From Litsea cubeba (taxonomy: Eukaryota; Streptophyta; Magnoliopsida; Laurales; Lauraceae): a stretch of DNA of 64,000 bases. This document shows, one piece after another, positions 10,943-22,205 of this stretch. A program made the position numbers and the translations under genes. Positions within the stretch are counted from its first letter, which is position 1. The number at the start of each line of letters is the position of its first letter. Under the pieces are notes generated by a model. It did no database searches. It was not told the DNA's origin and saw nothing but the letters and a program-made list of their open reading frames with translations. The stretch covers positions 18,406,355 to 18,470,354 of the forward strand of contig CM022948.1 of the NCBI GenBank assembly GCA_012931725.1, written 5' to 3'.

Positions 10943-10971
10943 CGCTGTAAAAGCCCTGAAATGGTGTAGTG
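10943..10971 (-). repeat. CACTA right terminal inverted repeat (29 bp)
   Basis: It ends CTGAAATGGTGTAGTG and is the exact reverse complement of 1558-1586. The next base (10972) enters the reading frame of the Tat element's reverse-oriented gene. Confidence 0.9.
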
Positions 10972-10974
10972 CCT

Positions 10975-13348
10975 TCAGCATTCCGGAGGGGGTCCTCCTA
11001 AAACCGGCGGACCTCGCCGACTGTGCCTTGTATCGCTGCCACGGCGGCTGGATGCCGTTCCCTCTGATCTCCGTGATCGAGGGTGGGGTCAGGTTTCCAC
11101 TGCACCCCCTGCTTAGGGCCTGCCTTAGCCTTTGGTCCCTCGCCCCGGGCCAGTTGATGCCCAATGGCTACAAGGTCATCATGGGCACAGCGAAGCTGAA
11201 CGAGATCTTGGGGACCAACCTAGGCCCTCACGACATCGAGGATACATATGATATCTGCAAGGCTGGGGAGGGAAGATATTATCTCCGTGTGAAGCCGCAG
11301 CGAAGGGGCTTCGTCCTAGCCTTGGAGGATTCAAGTAAGAATGCCGAGGAAGATTTCTTCTATGTCTCGGGGGACTGGGAGTTCGGCCCAGGTGAAAGCG
11401 GGAGGTTGTCGGTCCCACGTCGCCCTGGGGAAGTCCCAAGTAATCATCACTGCTTTTCTCCTTTTTGCTTTGCTTACCTCATTGATGCCGAACTGATACT
11501 CTTTTTTTTGCCTGTTGAGCAGAGGCGGGTGCAAGGCGACGCCGAGCTGTCAGCGAAGGTTGGAGGAGGAATACCGACGACATCAACAAGGTTGAAAGGT
11601 ACAAGGGGCATGAAACCAGGTCAGCTTGGAAGCTGCTCGGGTATACGCCGAGGTATCGCGGCCATTACCAGAGGACCGAAGTACCTGAGGTGGACGAGAC
11701 ACACCCTGACCGTCCAACCGTATCAGTTGCGGTGTTTAGCGGGGGTCCCCTTGACCGATCCCGTCGCCGACCGAACTGCGTCTGGAGCCGAGGCGTCTAC
11801 TTCTGATCCGGAGCTGCCGGACTTGACGCAAATAGTGGACGCTTATCTCTCTGATCGAGGAGAGGACATGGAGGGAAGCTCGAGGGAGCCCGTCGTCAAG
11901 GACCTGGCCGCTAAGTTTCGGCAGAGGTCATCGTCTTCTGGGGCCCCATCGCCTGCCGTTACTCGTGCCGCTTCGGGTCCGGTGGGTGCTGGTGCTCCCC
12001 CTGCTCTGAGGGGGGCGCCAGGCGACGCTCGCCGGACCGCTCGAAGGAGGGGTCCCCGCCCAGGAAGAAATCGAAGGCGGGGGATAAGAGTTCGAAGGCT
12101 GATCTGCAGCCGAAGGGCAAGACTCCCGCTCACGCCCCTGGAGCTAAAGCTCCATCCGAAAAGGGGGGTGAGAAGAGTGCGCCGGTCAGCAAGTCGACTG
12201 TCAGGCCAACGCGCGAGCCTCTCATCTCGGCGGGGCAAGGGTCCGGATCGGCCTCCGGGACCCGAACTGCCCCAGCACCGTGGAAGCCGAGAATGGAAAC
12301 ACAACCCGGCAAACCCCTGAACGTTGAAGACCGACTTCTGGGAAATGCCGAGGTGATCGGGGCCCTTACCAGGGCCTGTGCTCTGCCACGAGATATGGAG
12401 GAGCACGAGAAGTTTGACGACGAGAGCCTGATGTTGACAGCGATCCAGGCCGACATCCTGGTAAGTGTTTTTTGTGGCCTAGCTCGGCTGTTCCCGTTTT
12501 GACCCTCCTCTTTTCCCTTGCAGAACGTGCAGAGGCTCCTAGCCATCCTAGGAAGGAGGGATAGGAACGCGTCGAGGATGACCCGTCTGGAGTCCGAGCG
12601 GGAGAAGCTGAAGAAGGAGCTGGAAGTGCAGCGGAAGGGAATGGAAGAGCTCAAGGTGGCCAGTGCTGGAGAGTCTGCTCGGTTGGCATTGGTTCTGACT
12701 GAGAACGCCGAACTCTCGTCCAGGGCCAACCATATGAAAGGCGAGCTTTGGACGAAGAACAAAAGGGTCTCCGAGTTGGAGTCGGAGTTGGCCAGGTCGA
12801 AGTCTGAATCGACAGCCGAGGCGACGAGGTTGCGAGGGGAGGTCCTTGCCGGTCGCGCTGTGAGAGAGAAGCTGGCGGCGGCGAATGCCGAACTGGAAAA
12901 GGAGAAGGCCTCTCTTCTGTCCGAGGCCCAATCCGCCTTCCAGAACAGGGTGGACCACGCCACTGAGCTGTACGAGAAACAGGTGGAGGAGATCACCTCC
13001 ATTCTGTTCGAGGAAGGATGCCTGGCCGCACTGAGACGTGCGGGGGTCCCTGAAGACCACCCTGTCTATCAGGACCTGCCGAAGTATGCGGACCTGGATC
13101 CGGAGCCGAGCTCCGCACCTGCAACTGAAAGCGCCCCGGTCGAAGCTCCTGCTGCTGACGACGCTCCAGCTGCCCCGGTCTTGAGCGATGCCCCGGTTGC
13201 CAGCGATGCTTCGGCCGTGCCTCAAGGTGATGCCTCTTCTGCCCCTGCTTCGGCTGAGGTACCAGTTGAAGCCCCTTCTGGTTCGGCCGAAGCTGCTGGT
13301 TCGGCAGATACGGTGATCGACCTGGTCGAGTCGCCGAAACCACAGTAG
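10975..13348 (+). CDS. Antisense extra gene of the Tat element (three exons, coiled coil), frameshifted
   Basis: Exons 10975-11439, 11523-12460 and 12524-13348 are joined by GTAATC...GAGCAG and GTAAGT...TTGCAG introns, and both joins keep the frame. Exon 1 reads FSIPEGVLLKPADL, GGWMPFPLISVIEGGVRFPL, APGQLMPNGYK and YYLRVKPQRRGFVL. This fits the plant 'putative gypsy type transposon' domain (Transposase_28 type). Exon 2 is a charged linker with a KKSKAGDKSSK stretch. Exon 3 is a long coiled coil (RLESEREKLKKELEVQRKG onward) followed by an Ala/Pro/Ser-rich tail ending VIDLVESPKPQ. Two frame changes in exon 2 fall at the G runs 11741-11745 and 12010-12015, and each looks like one G gained or lost. 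The start codon is lost at the CACTA junction. Biochemical role unknown. Confidence 0.7.
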
Positions 13349-13474
13349 CGGGGCTCCTCTACATTCCTGTCTTCTTTTATGTAAAATTTTTGCTTCTCAG
13401 CTTTTCTGTTTTGGAGGACTGCAATCCTCCTTTCTGTATGTTCTGCAACCCTTGTAATGAAGCAGTTTACAATG

Positions 13475-13480
13475 AATAAA
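13475..13480 (+). promoter_or_regulatory. Candidate polyadenylation signal of the antisense gene
   Basis: AATAAA lies 127 bases after the stop codon of the plus-strand gene, in a T-rich then A-rich context expected for a plant 3' end. Confidence 0.4.
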
Positions 13481-13748
13481 AAGGATGAATTCTGTGATCA
13501 CCCAAACTGTGTACAATGCTTTTGAGTTCTTTTTCTCTTTCTTTGCACTGTTCTGGAATGCTTGCATTCTTGTGTGTTTGAGTGCTGGCACAGCTCTCTT
13601 CCTCTGGAAAGCTGCCCTTGGCCGAAATGGCTGGCTTTAGCCGAGACGAGCTGCCTTGTGCCGAAGTGGAATCATCATTCCACTGGTCTCGGCTGTGGGA
13701 GTGTGAGCTCGGCAATGATCTTTGAGGGGTGTAAAAACCCTGATGTTA

Positions 13749-14275
13749 GGAATCCGGCCGAGTGTCCGAACTCGAGGCCTTCTCCAGGGTCCAGGACCCA
13801 ATCCGGCCGAGTGTCTGAACTCGAGGCCTTTTCCAGGGCGGTAGACCCAATCCGGCCGAGTGTCTGAACTCGAGGCCTTCTCCAGAGCCCAGGGCTCGGA
13901 GCTTTAGGAAACGACCGAGTCTGGACTCGAGGCCTTTTCCAGGGCGGTAGACCCAATCCGGCCGAGTGTCTGAACTCGAGGCCTTCTCCAGAGCCCAGGG
14001 CTCGGAGCTTTAGGAAACGACCGAGTCTGGACTCGAGGCCTTTTCCAGGGCGGTAGACCCAATCCGGCCGAGTGTCTGAACTCGAGGCCTTCTCCAGAGC
14101 CCAGGGCTCGGAGCTTTAGGAAACGACCGAGTCTGGACTCGAGGCCTTTTCCAGGGCGGTAGACCCAATCCGGCCGAGTGTCTGAACTCGAGGCCTTCTC
14201 CAGAGCCCAGGGCTCGGAGCTTTAGGAAACGACCGAGTCTGGACTCGAGGCCTTTTCCAGGGCGGTAGACCCAAG
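13749..14275. repeat. 106-bp tandem array in the Tat 3' untranslated region
   Basis: The motif CCGGCCGAGTGTCTGAACTC starts at 13852, 13958, 14064 and 14170, a constant 106-bp spacing. The copies are almost identical. Each 106-bp unit is a dimer of two roughly 50-bp halves, one with CGGCCGAGTGTC and one with CGACCGAGTCTGG, both followed by ACTCGAGGCCTT. Two single halves precede the array at about 13750 and 13803. Tandem repeats in this position are known for Tat elements and can seed satellite DNA. Confidence 0.9.
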
Positions 14276-14357
14276 CTGTCGGAATCAGTCAGAGAGAGAT
14301 GACAAGTTGATGACAAGGTGAAAGCTGCTTTTATTGATTTTGAGACTCGATACATCT

Positions 14358-15803
14358 TTAGAAATAAGATTTCTTCAAGTGGGATGCATTCCATGGTCTC
14401 GGCAGTGGCTTGCCTTCCAAGTCTTCGAGCTTGTAGGCTGACTTTCCTGCCAGTGAGACTATTCTGAACGGGCCATGCCAGTTCGGGGCTAGCTTCCCTT
14501 TGTTTGGCTCTCTGTCAGCTGGCAGGGTTTTCTTTAGCACCAGCTCTCCCGCGGAGAACTTTCTCTCTCTGACATTTTGATTGTATGCCCTGGCTAACCG
14601 TTGCTGATAGTCGGTCAGTCGCAGGGCTGCTGCTTCTCGTCGCTCGTCTGCCAGCTCCAGCTCCATTGCCAGGTTCGTCTCATTTCGGCCTTGGTCGACC
14701 AGCTCTGTCCTCAGGGTAGGAAGGCCGATTTCCAAAGGAATGACTGCCTCCATCCCGTAGGCCAGAGAGAAAGGTGTTGTCGAGGTGGACCTCCTTGGAG
14801 TTGTTCTGTATGCCCACAGCACGCTCGGAAGCTCCTCTGTCCATCTGCCCTTTGCCTTGTCCAGTCGCTTCTTCAGGCCGTCCAGGATCACTTTATTGGA
14901 GATTTCTGCCTGGCCATTACTCTGTGGATATGCCGGAGTGGAGTAATGATTTCTGATGCCGTGCTCTTGGCAGAAGTCTTTGAAGGACTTGGAGTCGAAC
15001 TGAGTCCCGTTATCCGAAATCAGGGTCCGGGGGATGCCGAACCTCGTAAGGATGTTTTTCCAAACGAAGTTCCTGGAGTCCCTGTCCGTGATTGAAGACA
15101 ACGGTTCAGCCTCTATCCATTTTGTGAAGTAGTCCGTAGCCACTATCAGCCATCTCTTGTTTCCTGGAGCTCGGTGAAGAGGCCCCACAATGTCCAGGCC
15201 CCATTGAGCGAAGGGCCATGGGCTAGAGAGGGGACTCAGATCTTGTGCTGGCTGATGGAGGGAGTGGGAGAACTTCTGGCACTTCTCGCATTTCCTGGCG
15301 TAGACCTGTGCGTCTTTCTGCATGTAGGGCCACCAGTAGCCCTGGCTTATTGTTCTGTAAGCCAGGGATCAACCTCCTATGTGACTGCCGCAGATTCCTT
15401 CGTGGATCTCATACAGGAAGTCATCCACCTTGCTTGGATGGACGCATTGGAGGTACGGACCTGTGAAGGACTTCCTGTAGAGTTTGCCTTCAGGAGAGAG
15501 CCAGAATCGCGCTGCCTTGAGTCTGATTCTGTGGGCTTCAGCCTTCTCCTCGGGGAGCTGGTCGTCCTTCAAGTAGGCGACAATTGGATCCATCCAGCTT
15601 GGGCCGAGGTCAGCACAGAGGACAAGCCGAGATGAATGGAGTTCTAAGCTTGACCTTGATACAGACCCAACCTCGATGGTCCTTTTCTTCCCCGCTTCGA
15701 CAGCGGAGGCCAGGTTTGCAAGCGCATCTGCGTGCGTGTTGGTATCTCGGGATATTTGCCTGACCTCGGCCTTCTGGAAATGAGGAGAGCAGTTTTTTCG
15801 CAA
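14358..15803 (-). pseudogene. Tat pol: integrase (with end of RNase H linker)
   Basis: The frame ends at 14358 with PRPWNASHLKKSYF, a normal Tat pol C-terminus. The zinc-binding region has HEGICGSH and CEKCQKF (HHCC). The catalytic core has WGLDIVGP, LISDNGTQF and GQAEISNK, giving the D, D and E residues. The upstream part, from ISRDTNTHADALANLAS, is the linker after RNase H. One in-frame TGA at about 15367-15369 (HIGG-stop) breaks the zinc finger. A frame change near 15790 separates it from RNase H. The enzyme would insert element cDNA into the genome; this copy is dead. Confidence 0.85.
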
Positions 15804-16312
15804 GGGCTAAGTAGGCCGCCATCCTGTCGTCCCTGGCCTGGTAGTCTCCAGCGAGCTGGCTAGTTACCAGTTGAGAGTCGCTGAAGATCTCCAGGTGCTG
15901 GGCTCCGAGGATTTGGGCGCTGTTCAACCCTGCAATCAGTGCTTCGTACTCTGCCTCATTGTTTGTCGCTTTGAAGTCGAGGGTGAAAGCCTGCTCTATG
16001 ACCAGTCCCTCTGGCGATTGGAGAACTATGCCGGCGCCAGCTCTCTTGGAGGTGGACAACCCGTCAACAAAGATCTTCCATGCCGAGGTGGGAGCCTGTT
16101 CGACCTCAGTTTCTATTGGCTCGTGCCCTGTGCCCCCCAGTGCCGTGCCGAGCTGGGTCGGAGCCGGGTTGGGAGAGACGAATTCGACAATGAAGTCTGC
16201 CAGGATCTGGGCTTTGATCGCAGTTCGGGGACGGTACTGTATGTCATACTGCCCCAGTTCAACTGCCCACTTTGATATTCGCCCTGAAAAATCAGCTTTC
16301 TTGAACACTGAA
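15790..16312 (-). pseudogene. Tat pol: RNase H
   Basis: Reads WAVELGQYDIQYRPRT, the connection, then WKIFVDGLSTSKRAGAGIVL, NNEAEYEALIAGL and IFSDSQLVTSQLAGDYQARD. The active-site acidic residues (D of VDG, E of EAEYEAL, D of SDSQL) are present. Frame changes at about 16310 and 15790 join it to RT and integrase. The domain would degrade the RNA strand during reverse transcription. Confidence 0.85.
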
Positions 16313-17315
16313 GGAGTGGATGCTCCGTGATTACCACAATGGTGTGGGATTGGAAATAATGGGAGAGCTTGCGGGAGGCACTGACGAGAGCCAACGCAAG
16401 CTTCTCCAATAGAAGGTACCTGGTCTCGGCATCGAGCAGAGTCTTGCTCGTGTAATAGATTGGCTTTTGAACTCCCTCGTCCTCCCTGATGAGGACGGAG
16501 CTCACTGCGTTATCCGAGACCGCAAGGTACAAATACAGAATCTCCCCCAAAGTTGGGGTGGAGAGTAATGGTGGTGACATTAAATAGGTTTTGAGTGCGG
16601 CCAATGCCTGGTCGCACTCAGGGGTCCACTGGAACTTCAGATTTTTCTTTAAAAGCTGAAAGAAAGGCCTGCACTTATCTGATGACCGGCTGATGAAGCG
16701 GTTGAGTGCTGCAGCCATTCCTGTGAGCTTCTGAACTTCCTTCGTGGTAGAGGGGCTCTGGATGCTCTGGATCGCGGTGATCTGGTCCGGATTAGCCTCT
16801 ATCCCCCTCCGCGTTACCAAGCTGCCGAGGAACTTGCTAGAGGCTACGCCGAAGGCGCACTTGGAAGCATTTAGCTTGAGCTTGTATGCGCGGAGGATGT
16901 CGAAGACTTGGGCAAGATCAGCCAGATGATCGCCGGAGTGCACTGATTTGACGACCATGTCGTCGATGTAGACCTCCACCGTCCTCCTGAGCTGAGCATG
17001 GAACATTTTTGTTACGAGGCGCTGATAGGTTGCCCCCGCGTTCTTTAGCCCGAAGGGCATCACCTTGTAGCAGTAAGTGCCGCGGGGCTTATGAATGATG
17101 TTTTCTCCTCGTCTGGCTCGTAGAGCGGGATCTGGTGGTAGCCTCTGTAGGCGTCGAGGAAGCTCATTCGGTCGTGACCAGCGGTGGCGTCGATCAGTTG
17201 GTCAATCTTTGGAAGGGGGAAACTATCTTTAGGGCAGGCCCTGTTCAAGTCTGTGAAGTCCACACACACCCTCCACTTTCCAGTCTTCTTCTTGACCACC
17301 ACCGTGTTGGCCAGC
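16313..17315 (-). pseudogene. Tat pol: reverse transcriptase, main part
   Basis: Runs from LANTVVVKKKTGKWRVCVDF through LNRACPKDSFPLPKIDQLID, DAYRGYHQIPL, VMPFGLKNAGATYQRLV and VEVYIDDMVVKS to the connection around EHPLLQ. YIDD is the catalytic motif. A frame change near 17085 separates the TSFISP part from the MPFGLKN part. The N-terminal piece of the domain lies beyond the inserted solo LTR, at 21271 onward. Confidence 0.85.
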
Positions 17316-18313
17316 TGTCACGCCCCGAAACCGGGCCCTGCAGCGAACCGATCTCGGGGTGCGAAATTTTGGAATAATTTGAAACTTTTTGTTATGGTTC
17401 CCAAGATCCGCGTGAATGAGAATAATCACATGCCAACACAATCAGAGTATATTTTTCGCGGAAGCTACACATGGTGTTACGACCCGGAATCCGTGGCCAT
17501 CGGGTTCCGTGTCGCACGCAACCAATTCCATAAAGCCATCATAAACAGACTGGCATAAATCATAAATCACAACACACTGAGCTGGTAGTAACAAATCTAT
17601 TATTTCCCACATGTTCAAATTACAATTAACAAGTGTCTTAATTACAAACCCAATAAAAAGGCTAATAAAGCCATACAAAAATATACCCAACTAAACAGAA
17701 ATACTACCCTCAAGGATTTGATACGAACTCCGGTGCCGAACTTGACATCTAGATGATATCAATGGGCAGCCTCTCACGTCAGACCGGCGGTCCCATCCGC
17801 CTCCTCTGATCAAACACCTAAAAACCAGAAAAGAGAAGAAACTGGCACCAAACAAAAAGGGTCAGACACGACGGTCTGGCAAGCAAATAAACAAATAATA
17901 TGAACAAAAGGAACATACATAAAACCTGACGAAATCATCGTAAAACCGAATAAATAGGCTAAACAATAATGACAATAAAGCATGCTAAAATGATCGAAAG
18001 ATAGAACATAAATATCAAAACAAGTAAAAGAACAATATCAGATGTACGAATATCTCGAAAGATTAAAAGCCTGCATAAAACATTTCATCGTCGGAAATAC
18101 ATTTCAAATCCTGAATAATAGCGACAATACAATGAAGATCGATATCGTAAACATTAACAAATCTGAGCATAAAACTATAACCGACGAGAATCATAAACTA
18201 AAGCAATATACAGATAAAACACTGGCAACCACAAATAGCTAAATCCTCCTATTACCGAAGTAATAAGAGCAAACAGAGCGTAGCCACTGAACGTGGTACT
18301 AAAAATGGGATCG

Positions 18314-18690
18314 GAACCGTAGCCATACAAATGAGACCGGCAGATCAAAAGTATCAGAACCGTAGCCATACAAATGGGACCGGCAGATAATTACCGTTGC
18401 CATGGTCGGTACAGACAGAATCCAAGCTGCAGCTGGCGGACAGAGTAAAGATCCCCAGCCGGGTGATCAGCCCGACAAGGTGACCTAAGCCTAGTGGTGC
18501 CTTTAGTTTTCAAACTCAAACGGATACAAATCTAACATAATACTAATCCCTTTGGCTCAGGGGCTCACACCACATAGCTCTGGCCCCGTCTTGCCTCGGG
18601 GTTTGTTTTTCGGAATCTTAGCCTCTTTGGCTCATGGGCTCGCACCACATAGCTCTGGCCCCGTCTTGCCTCGAGGTTTTTATTTTCAAA
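18314..18690. repeat. Two small tandem duplications inside the solo LTR
   Basis: GAACCGTAGCCATACAAATG occurs at about 18314 and 18358. Separately, a unit of about 76 bp containing CACCACATAGCTCTGGCCCC occurs at about 18567 and 18643. Both are local variation within the LTR. Confidence 0.7.
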
Positions 18691-18899
18691 TACTAGTGTT
18701 GTCAAAACAATAGTCTTATCGAAGAAATCCCGAATGTAACGAACATACTCAATCTCTTTTCAAATCGAAACGGAGAAAAACGTACGAATTTCGATGGTGA
18801 ACCGTTCAAATACACATCAAAGTGATTTGTATAAAATCATACGATCAACCCTTTCGAACATGGGAAGACACATGATTTTATAACAAATCACCGATGCTA

Positions 18900-18956
18900 T
18901 TTAGATTAGTTCACCAAAGAAAACAAATACAAATGCAAATACAAATACAAATACAT
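18900..18956. repeat. AAATAC microsatellite-like tract
   Basis: Repeated ACAAATACAAATGCAAATACA units inside the solo LTR. Confidence 0.6.
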
Positions 18957-19194
18957 TTTTCTGACTTGAAATGGAATGGATAGTGGAGAATGACTTAATG
19001 ACTTACCAAGGGACCATCTCAATGCACATTTAACCTTTAAACATTAATTAATAAAAGTGCGTTTGATGCCAATGAAAATCCATAATATTTAAATGATAAG
19101 TGTGCATTAAGACCCGAACGGTTCCCAGGTAATTTCACATGCACTCATTCTCACATCATTCCCATTTCACAAATTTCCGAGTATCACAAATAAT

Positions 19195-19720
19195 CTCAAA
19201 TCTCATTAAAAACAGGCCCATAGTTGGCCTTAAATCGAGTCCAAAACAGTCCCAAATGACAGTCCAAAAACTACTCTTAAATGGCCCACAAAACGAGTTT
19301 TCAAAACAGCCCAAGACAAATCTTAAGATGGCCCATAATACAAACCTTAAAACGGCCCAAAACCAAACTTGAATGGTCCACAAAACTGACTTTTAAAACA
19401 TCCTAGAACTGAACCTTAACCAAGCCCACGAAACAGATTTAAAAACAGTCCAAAACAAATCCTTAAATGGCCTACAAAACGATTCTTAAAAACAGCCCAA
19501 ACTAACTTCAAACAGGCCCACAAAACAAATTTAAAAACAGTCCACAACTAGTCCTTAAATGGTCCAAGGAACAAGTTTTAAAACCAACCCAAACTAACCA
19601 TAAAACAGGCCCACCAACAAATTCTAAAACAGCCCACTATCAGGCCCTAAACTGACCCAACATCAGGTCTTGAAATGGCCCAAGGACTGGCCTGAATCAG
19701 GCCCAAGAAAGCCCCAAACA
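19195..19720. repeat. Degenerate ~30-bp repeats (GGCCCA...AAAACAG) in the solo LTR
   Basis: Phrases such as TTAAATGGCCCACAAAAC and AAAACAGCCCAAAAC alternate at least twelve times with irregular spacing. No protein is implied. Confidence 0.7.
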
Positions 19721-19779
19721 ATCTGGCCCACAAACAATCCAAACTCGGGCCCAAACCCGAGCCCAGACTGAGCTGGGCT

Positions 19780-19870
19780 CGCTCGAGCGGACCCAGACAG
19801 AAGCTGGGTCGCTCGAGCGGACCCAGACAGTGCCTGGTCCGCTCGAGCGACCCAGTGGGTCGCTCGAGCG
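19780..19870. repeat. Four CGCTCGAGCG palindromes in the solo LTR
   Basis: The perfect 10-bp palindrome CGCTCGAGCG occurs at 19780, 19810, 19840 and 19861, a spacing of 30, 30 and 21 bp, with ACCCAG or CTGGGT phrases between. In the LTR's own orientation the cluster lies about 0.9 kb downstream of the TATA candidate. Confidence 0.85.
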
Positions 19871-21265
19871 GACTGGGCCTGCCCAGTCCGGCCCGAGTGC
19901 AGAATTCTCCATCTCTTTGCATTTTTTTCTGATTTTTCTGATCATTTTCCATTTCCAACCTTTCACACAAATTTCATAGATCCTTTGGGCCCTTCCTTGA
20001 CCTTCCAAACTCATCAATCACCATTCCTAATCATCCTAATTAGCCAAACACAACACCTTTTAAATCAAGGTTTTCTCCATTCTCATGAACACTTACCTTT
20101 AACACAAGAAGTCCAAATTTTCAAAGAAAACCATAATGAAAGCAAACTTCCCATGCATGGTAAACATAACATGTTTTGAAATCAATGTAACAATGGTCCA
20201 TTCCATCAAAGTAGATCCATAAATCAAAGAAGATTAACCCATAAGAAGAAAATCATAAAATAGAACCAAATGAGAGAAACCATCATATTAAATGGAAATC
20301 TACTTGCCTTGGTCAAGAGAAGATGCAAAAACACTCCATGAAGGTCCTCTTATGGCCTCAAGCTCCAAAAAATTACAAAATCCCCAAAATAGCTCAAGAG
20401 AAACCCTAAAAGTCCAATCCATTGTAAACCTCCATGAAAACCCATTGCATAAATGACAAAACCCTTCAAAATGGTTTGAAAAACAAGAATCTCATGAAAG
20501 GAAACCATTGCTAACCTTTTTGAAGCTCAAACAAAGAAGAAAGGCTTGGATGAGGGGTCTCTCCTAGCTCAAAATCCTTAAAAATGGTTCCTTGGAAAGC
20601 TTGAGTGGAGAAGAAGAAGATGGGAAGATCAAATCTCCCTTTAGCATCAAGGAACAAGAGATGCATGAGGAGAGAGAAAGGGCTGGGAGAGAAAACCCTA
20701 ACTCCCCTTTTCTTGTTGCAGGAAATGAAGAATGGGAGAAGACAAGAGACCCAATGGGGTTTTATAGAACAAATGGGCTGGGCCCCATGGGACCCAAACT
20801 TACCAAAGCTGAAACTAATGTTGCGGGTCCCGAATGAAAACGACGAAGAAGACAAAAATGCTCAGCGAAATATCTACTTTCCAAAAAGTATATTTTCCCC
20901 AAATTCTGAAATTTTCGAAATTCATGGACAGATTTAGTGAAAATGTCATTTTTGCCCATTTTCCTCGAAAAACGTGATTTTTGAGTATCAAATCAAAATG
21001 ATCAAAACATGAAAGTTGTTAAACTTCATAAAATAAGTCGAAATACACCAAATCCAGAATTTTTAGAAATCCGAAGTAATTTCCAAAAAAAAATACAAAT
21101 CATAAGGACCGGGTCAAACTAAAGTCAACGGTCTACAAAATCTCCAAGGCAAGGAAGAATCCGGTCAAACTCAAATACGGGGTCAAACTAAATCAAATCT
21201 CGCTTAAAAAGCTAAACCACGATTAAAACAATGCTAAACAAAAGGATTGGGGTCGGGATCTTACA

Positions 21266-22205
21266 CCAGCCATACCGGGTACTGGACTTCCCGGATGGCT
21301 CCTGCCTTCAGCAGGTTGTCGATCTCTTCGACGACCGCATCTGTCTGCTGCAGCCCGGTCCTACGGGCCCTCTGCACTACCGGATTGTGGTCGGGGTCCA
21401 CATTCAACTTGTGGCACATGACCTCAGGGTCGACCCCAGGCATCTCGCTTGGGCTCCAAGCGAAGACGTCGACGTTCTGCATCAGGAACCGAGAGAGTTC
21501 GGCCCTTTCCTCGCCTGGCAGCTGGGTGCCAATCAGGAAGAACCTGTCTGGATCTGCCGGGTTTAGCCTGACCTCGGCCAGGTCCTCGATGCTCTTCTTC
21601 TCAGGATCTCGGCCGATTTCGTCGAGGCCTTTCTCGAACTCGGCGAGGTTGACGCGTTCCGGCTCCTTTACTGCCGGGACCGCGGCCAGCATGCACTGCC
21701 TGGCTTGCTGCTGATCCCCCTCCACCGTGACTACTTCCATCTTGCCCTCCTTGTTCTCATGGACGAACTTCAGCTTCTGGTGGAGGGAAGATGGGACGGC
21801 TTCTAACTTGTGGAGCCACATTCTGCCCAAAATGACGTTGTAGGGAGAAGGGGCATCCACGACCAGGAAGTCGGCCGACACGGAGGCCCCGCCAACTCGG
21901 GTCTCCAAGGTGATCCTGCCCTTGGGGTAGACTGGCGTGGTGGACAACCCTAGCAGGGGTGCACGGACCTCCGTGAGGTCTGCTTCGGAGAGTTTCATCC
22001 TCTTGAAGCAGTCGTAGTAGAGGACCTCAGAGGAGCTGCCGGAGTCGACGAGGATCCTCTTCACTGTGAAGTCTCTCAGCTTCATGGTGAGGAGTAGAGG
22101 GTCGTTGTGAGGGAGCTGGATTCCCTCTAGGTCTCTGTCGGAGAACGAGATGGCGGGTCGGTCGCGGCGGGCTTTCTTGGATGCCGGGGCGAGCTCGGCT
22201 TTCAA
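21266..22205 (-). pseudogene. Tat pol: aspartic protease and start of RT
   Basis: ISFSDRDLEGIQLPHNDPLL precedes LVDSGSSSEVLYYDCF, which holds the DSG active site of a retroviral-type aspartic protease. ILGRMWLHKLEAVPS is the protease C-terminal motif. RFFLIGTQLPGEE and NVDVFAWSPSEMPGVDP begin RT. The frame ends at VQYPVWL, where the solo LTR is inserted, and resumes at 17315. It is joined to gag by a one-base frame change near 22207. The protease would cut the Gag-Pol polyprotein. Confidence 0.85.

Larger units (their letters stand above)
1558..10971. mobile_element. CACTA (En/Spm-type) DNA transposon, degenerate, carrying host exon fragments
   Basis: The element starts CACTACACCATTTCAGGG and ends in the exact reverse complement, giving a perfect 29-bp terminal inverted repeat. 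Both ends carry several hundred bases of subterminal repeats built on ACGGC/GCCGT. CACTA termini plus repetitive subterminal arms are the hallmark of the En/Spm superfamily. Inside are a transposase-like C-terminus (9570-10222), a secA exon, a spastin-like AAA exon and a minus-strand L1 remnant. No intact transposase is seen, so the copy should be non-autonomous. CACTA elements normally make a 3-bp target duplication. Here the flanks are GAT on the left and CCT on the right, which do not match, so the two ends may come from different insertions or the locus has been rearranged. Confidence 0.85.
17316..21265 (-). mobile_element. 3950-bp solo LTR (Tekay/Del-like) inserted in the Tat RT
   Basis: The inserted block begins TGTCACGCCCCGAAACC and ends GGGATCTTACA on the plus strand, so it has TG...CA ends, and is flanked by CCAGC at 17311-17315 and 21266-21270. 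Removing it and one CCAGC rejoins the RT codons for PVWLANTVVV. Long LTRs starting TGTAAGATCCCGACC and ending GGGGCGTGACA are typical of Tekay/Del chromoviruses. No internal coding sequence or second LTR is seen, so it is a solo LTR. A candidate TATA box on the minus strand lies near 20763 (TTCTATAAAACC). Confidence 0.85.

Noticed and set aside
12130..13225. Long minus-strand open frames (290 and 225 codons) opposite the antisense gene
   Set aside because: They are complementary shadows of the coiled-coil exons; composition is Ser/Leu-rich and no domain is seen.
13803..14275. Regularly spaced repeats considered as a CRISPR array
   Set aside because: The units are contiguous 106-bp tandem repeats without unique spacers, in a plant retrotransposon.
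14601..15635. Plus-strand open frames of 150-164 codons
   Set aside because: They lie opposite the integrase and RNase H frames, which have clear catalytic motifs.
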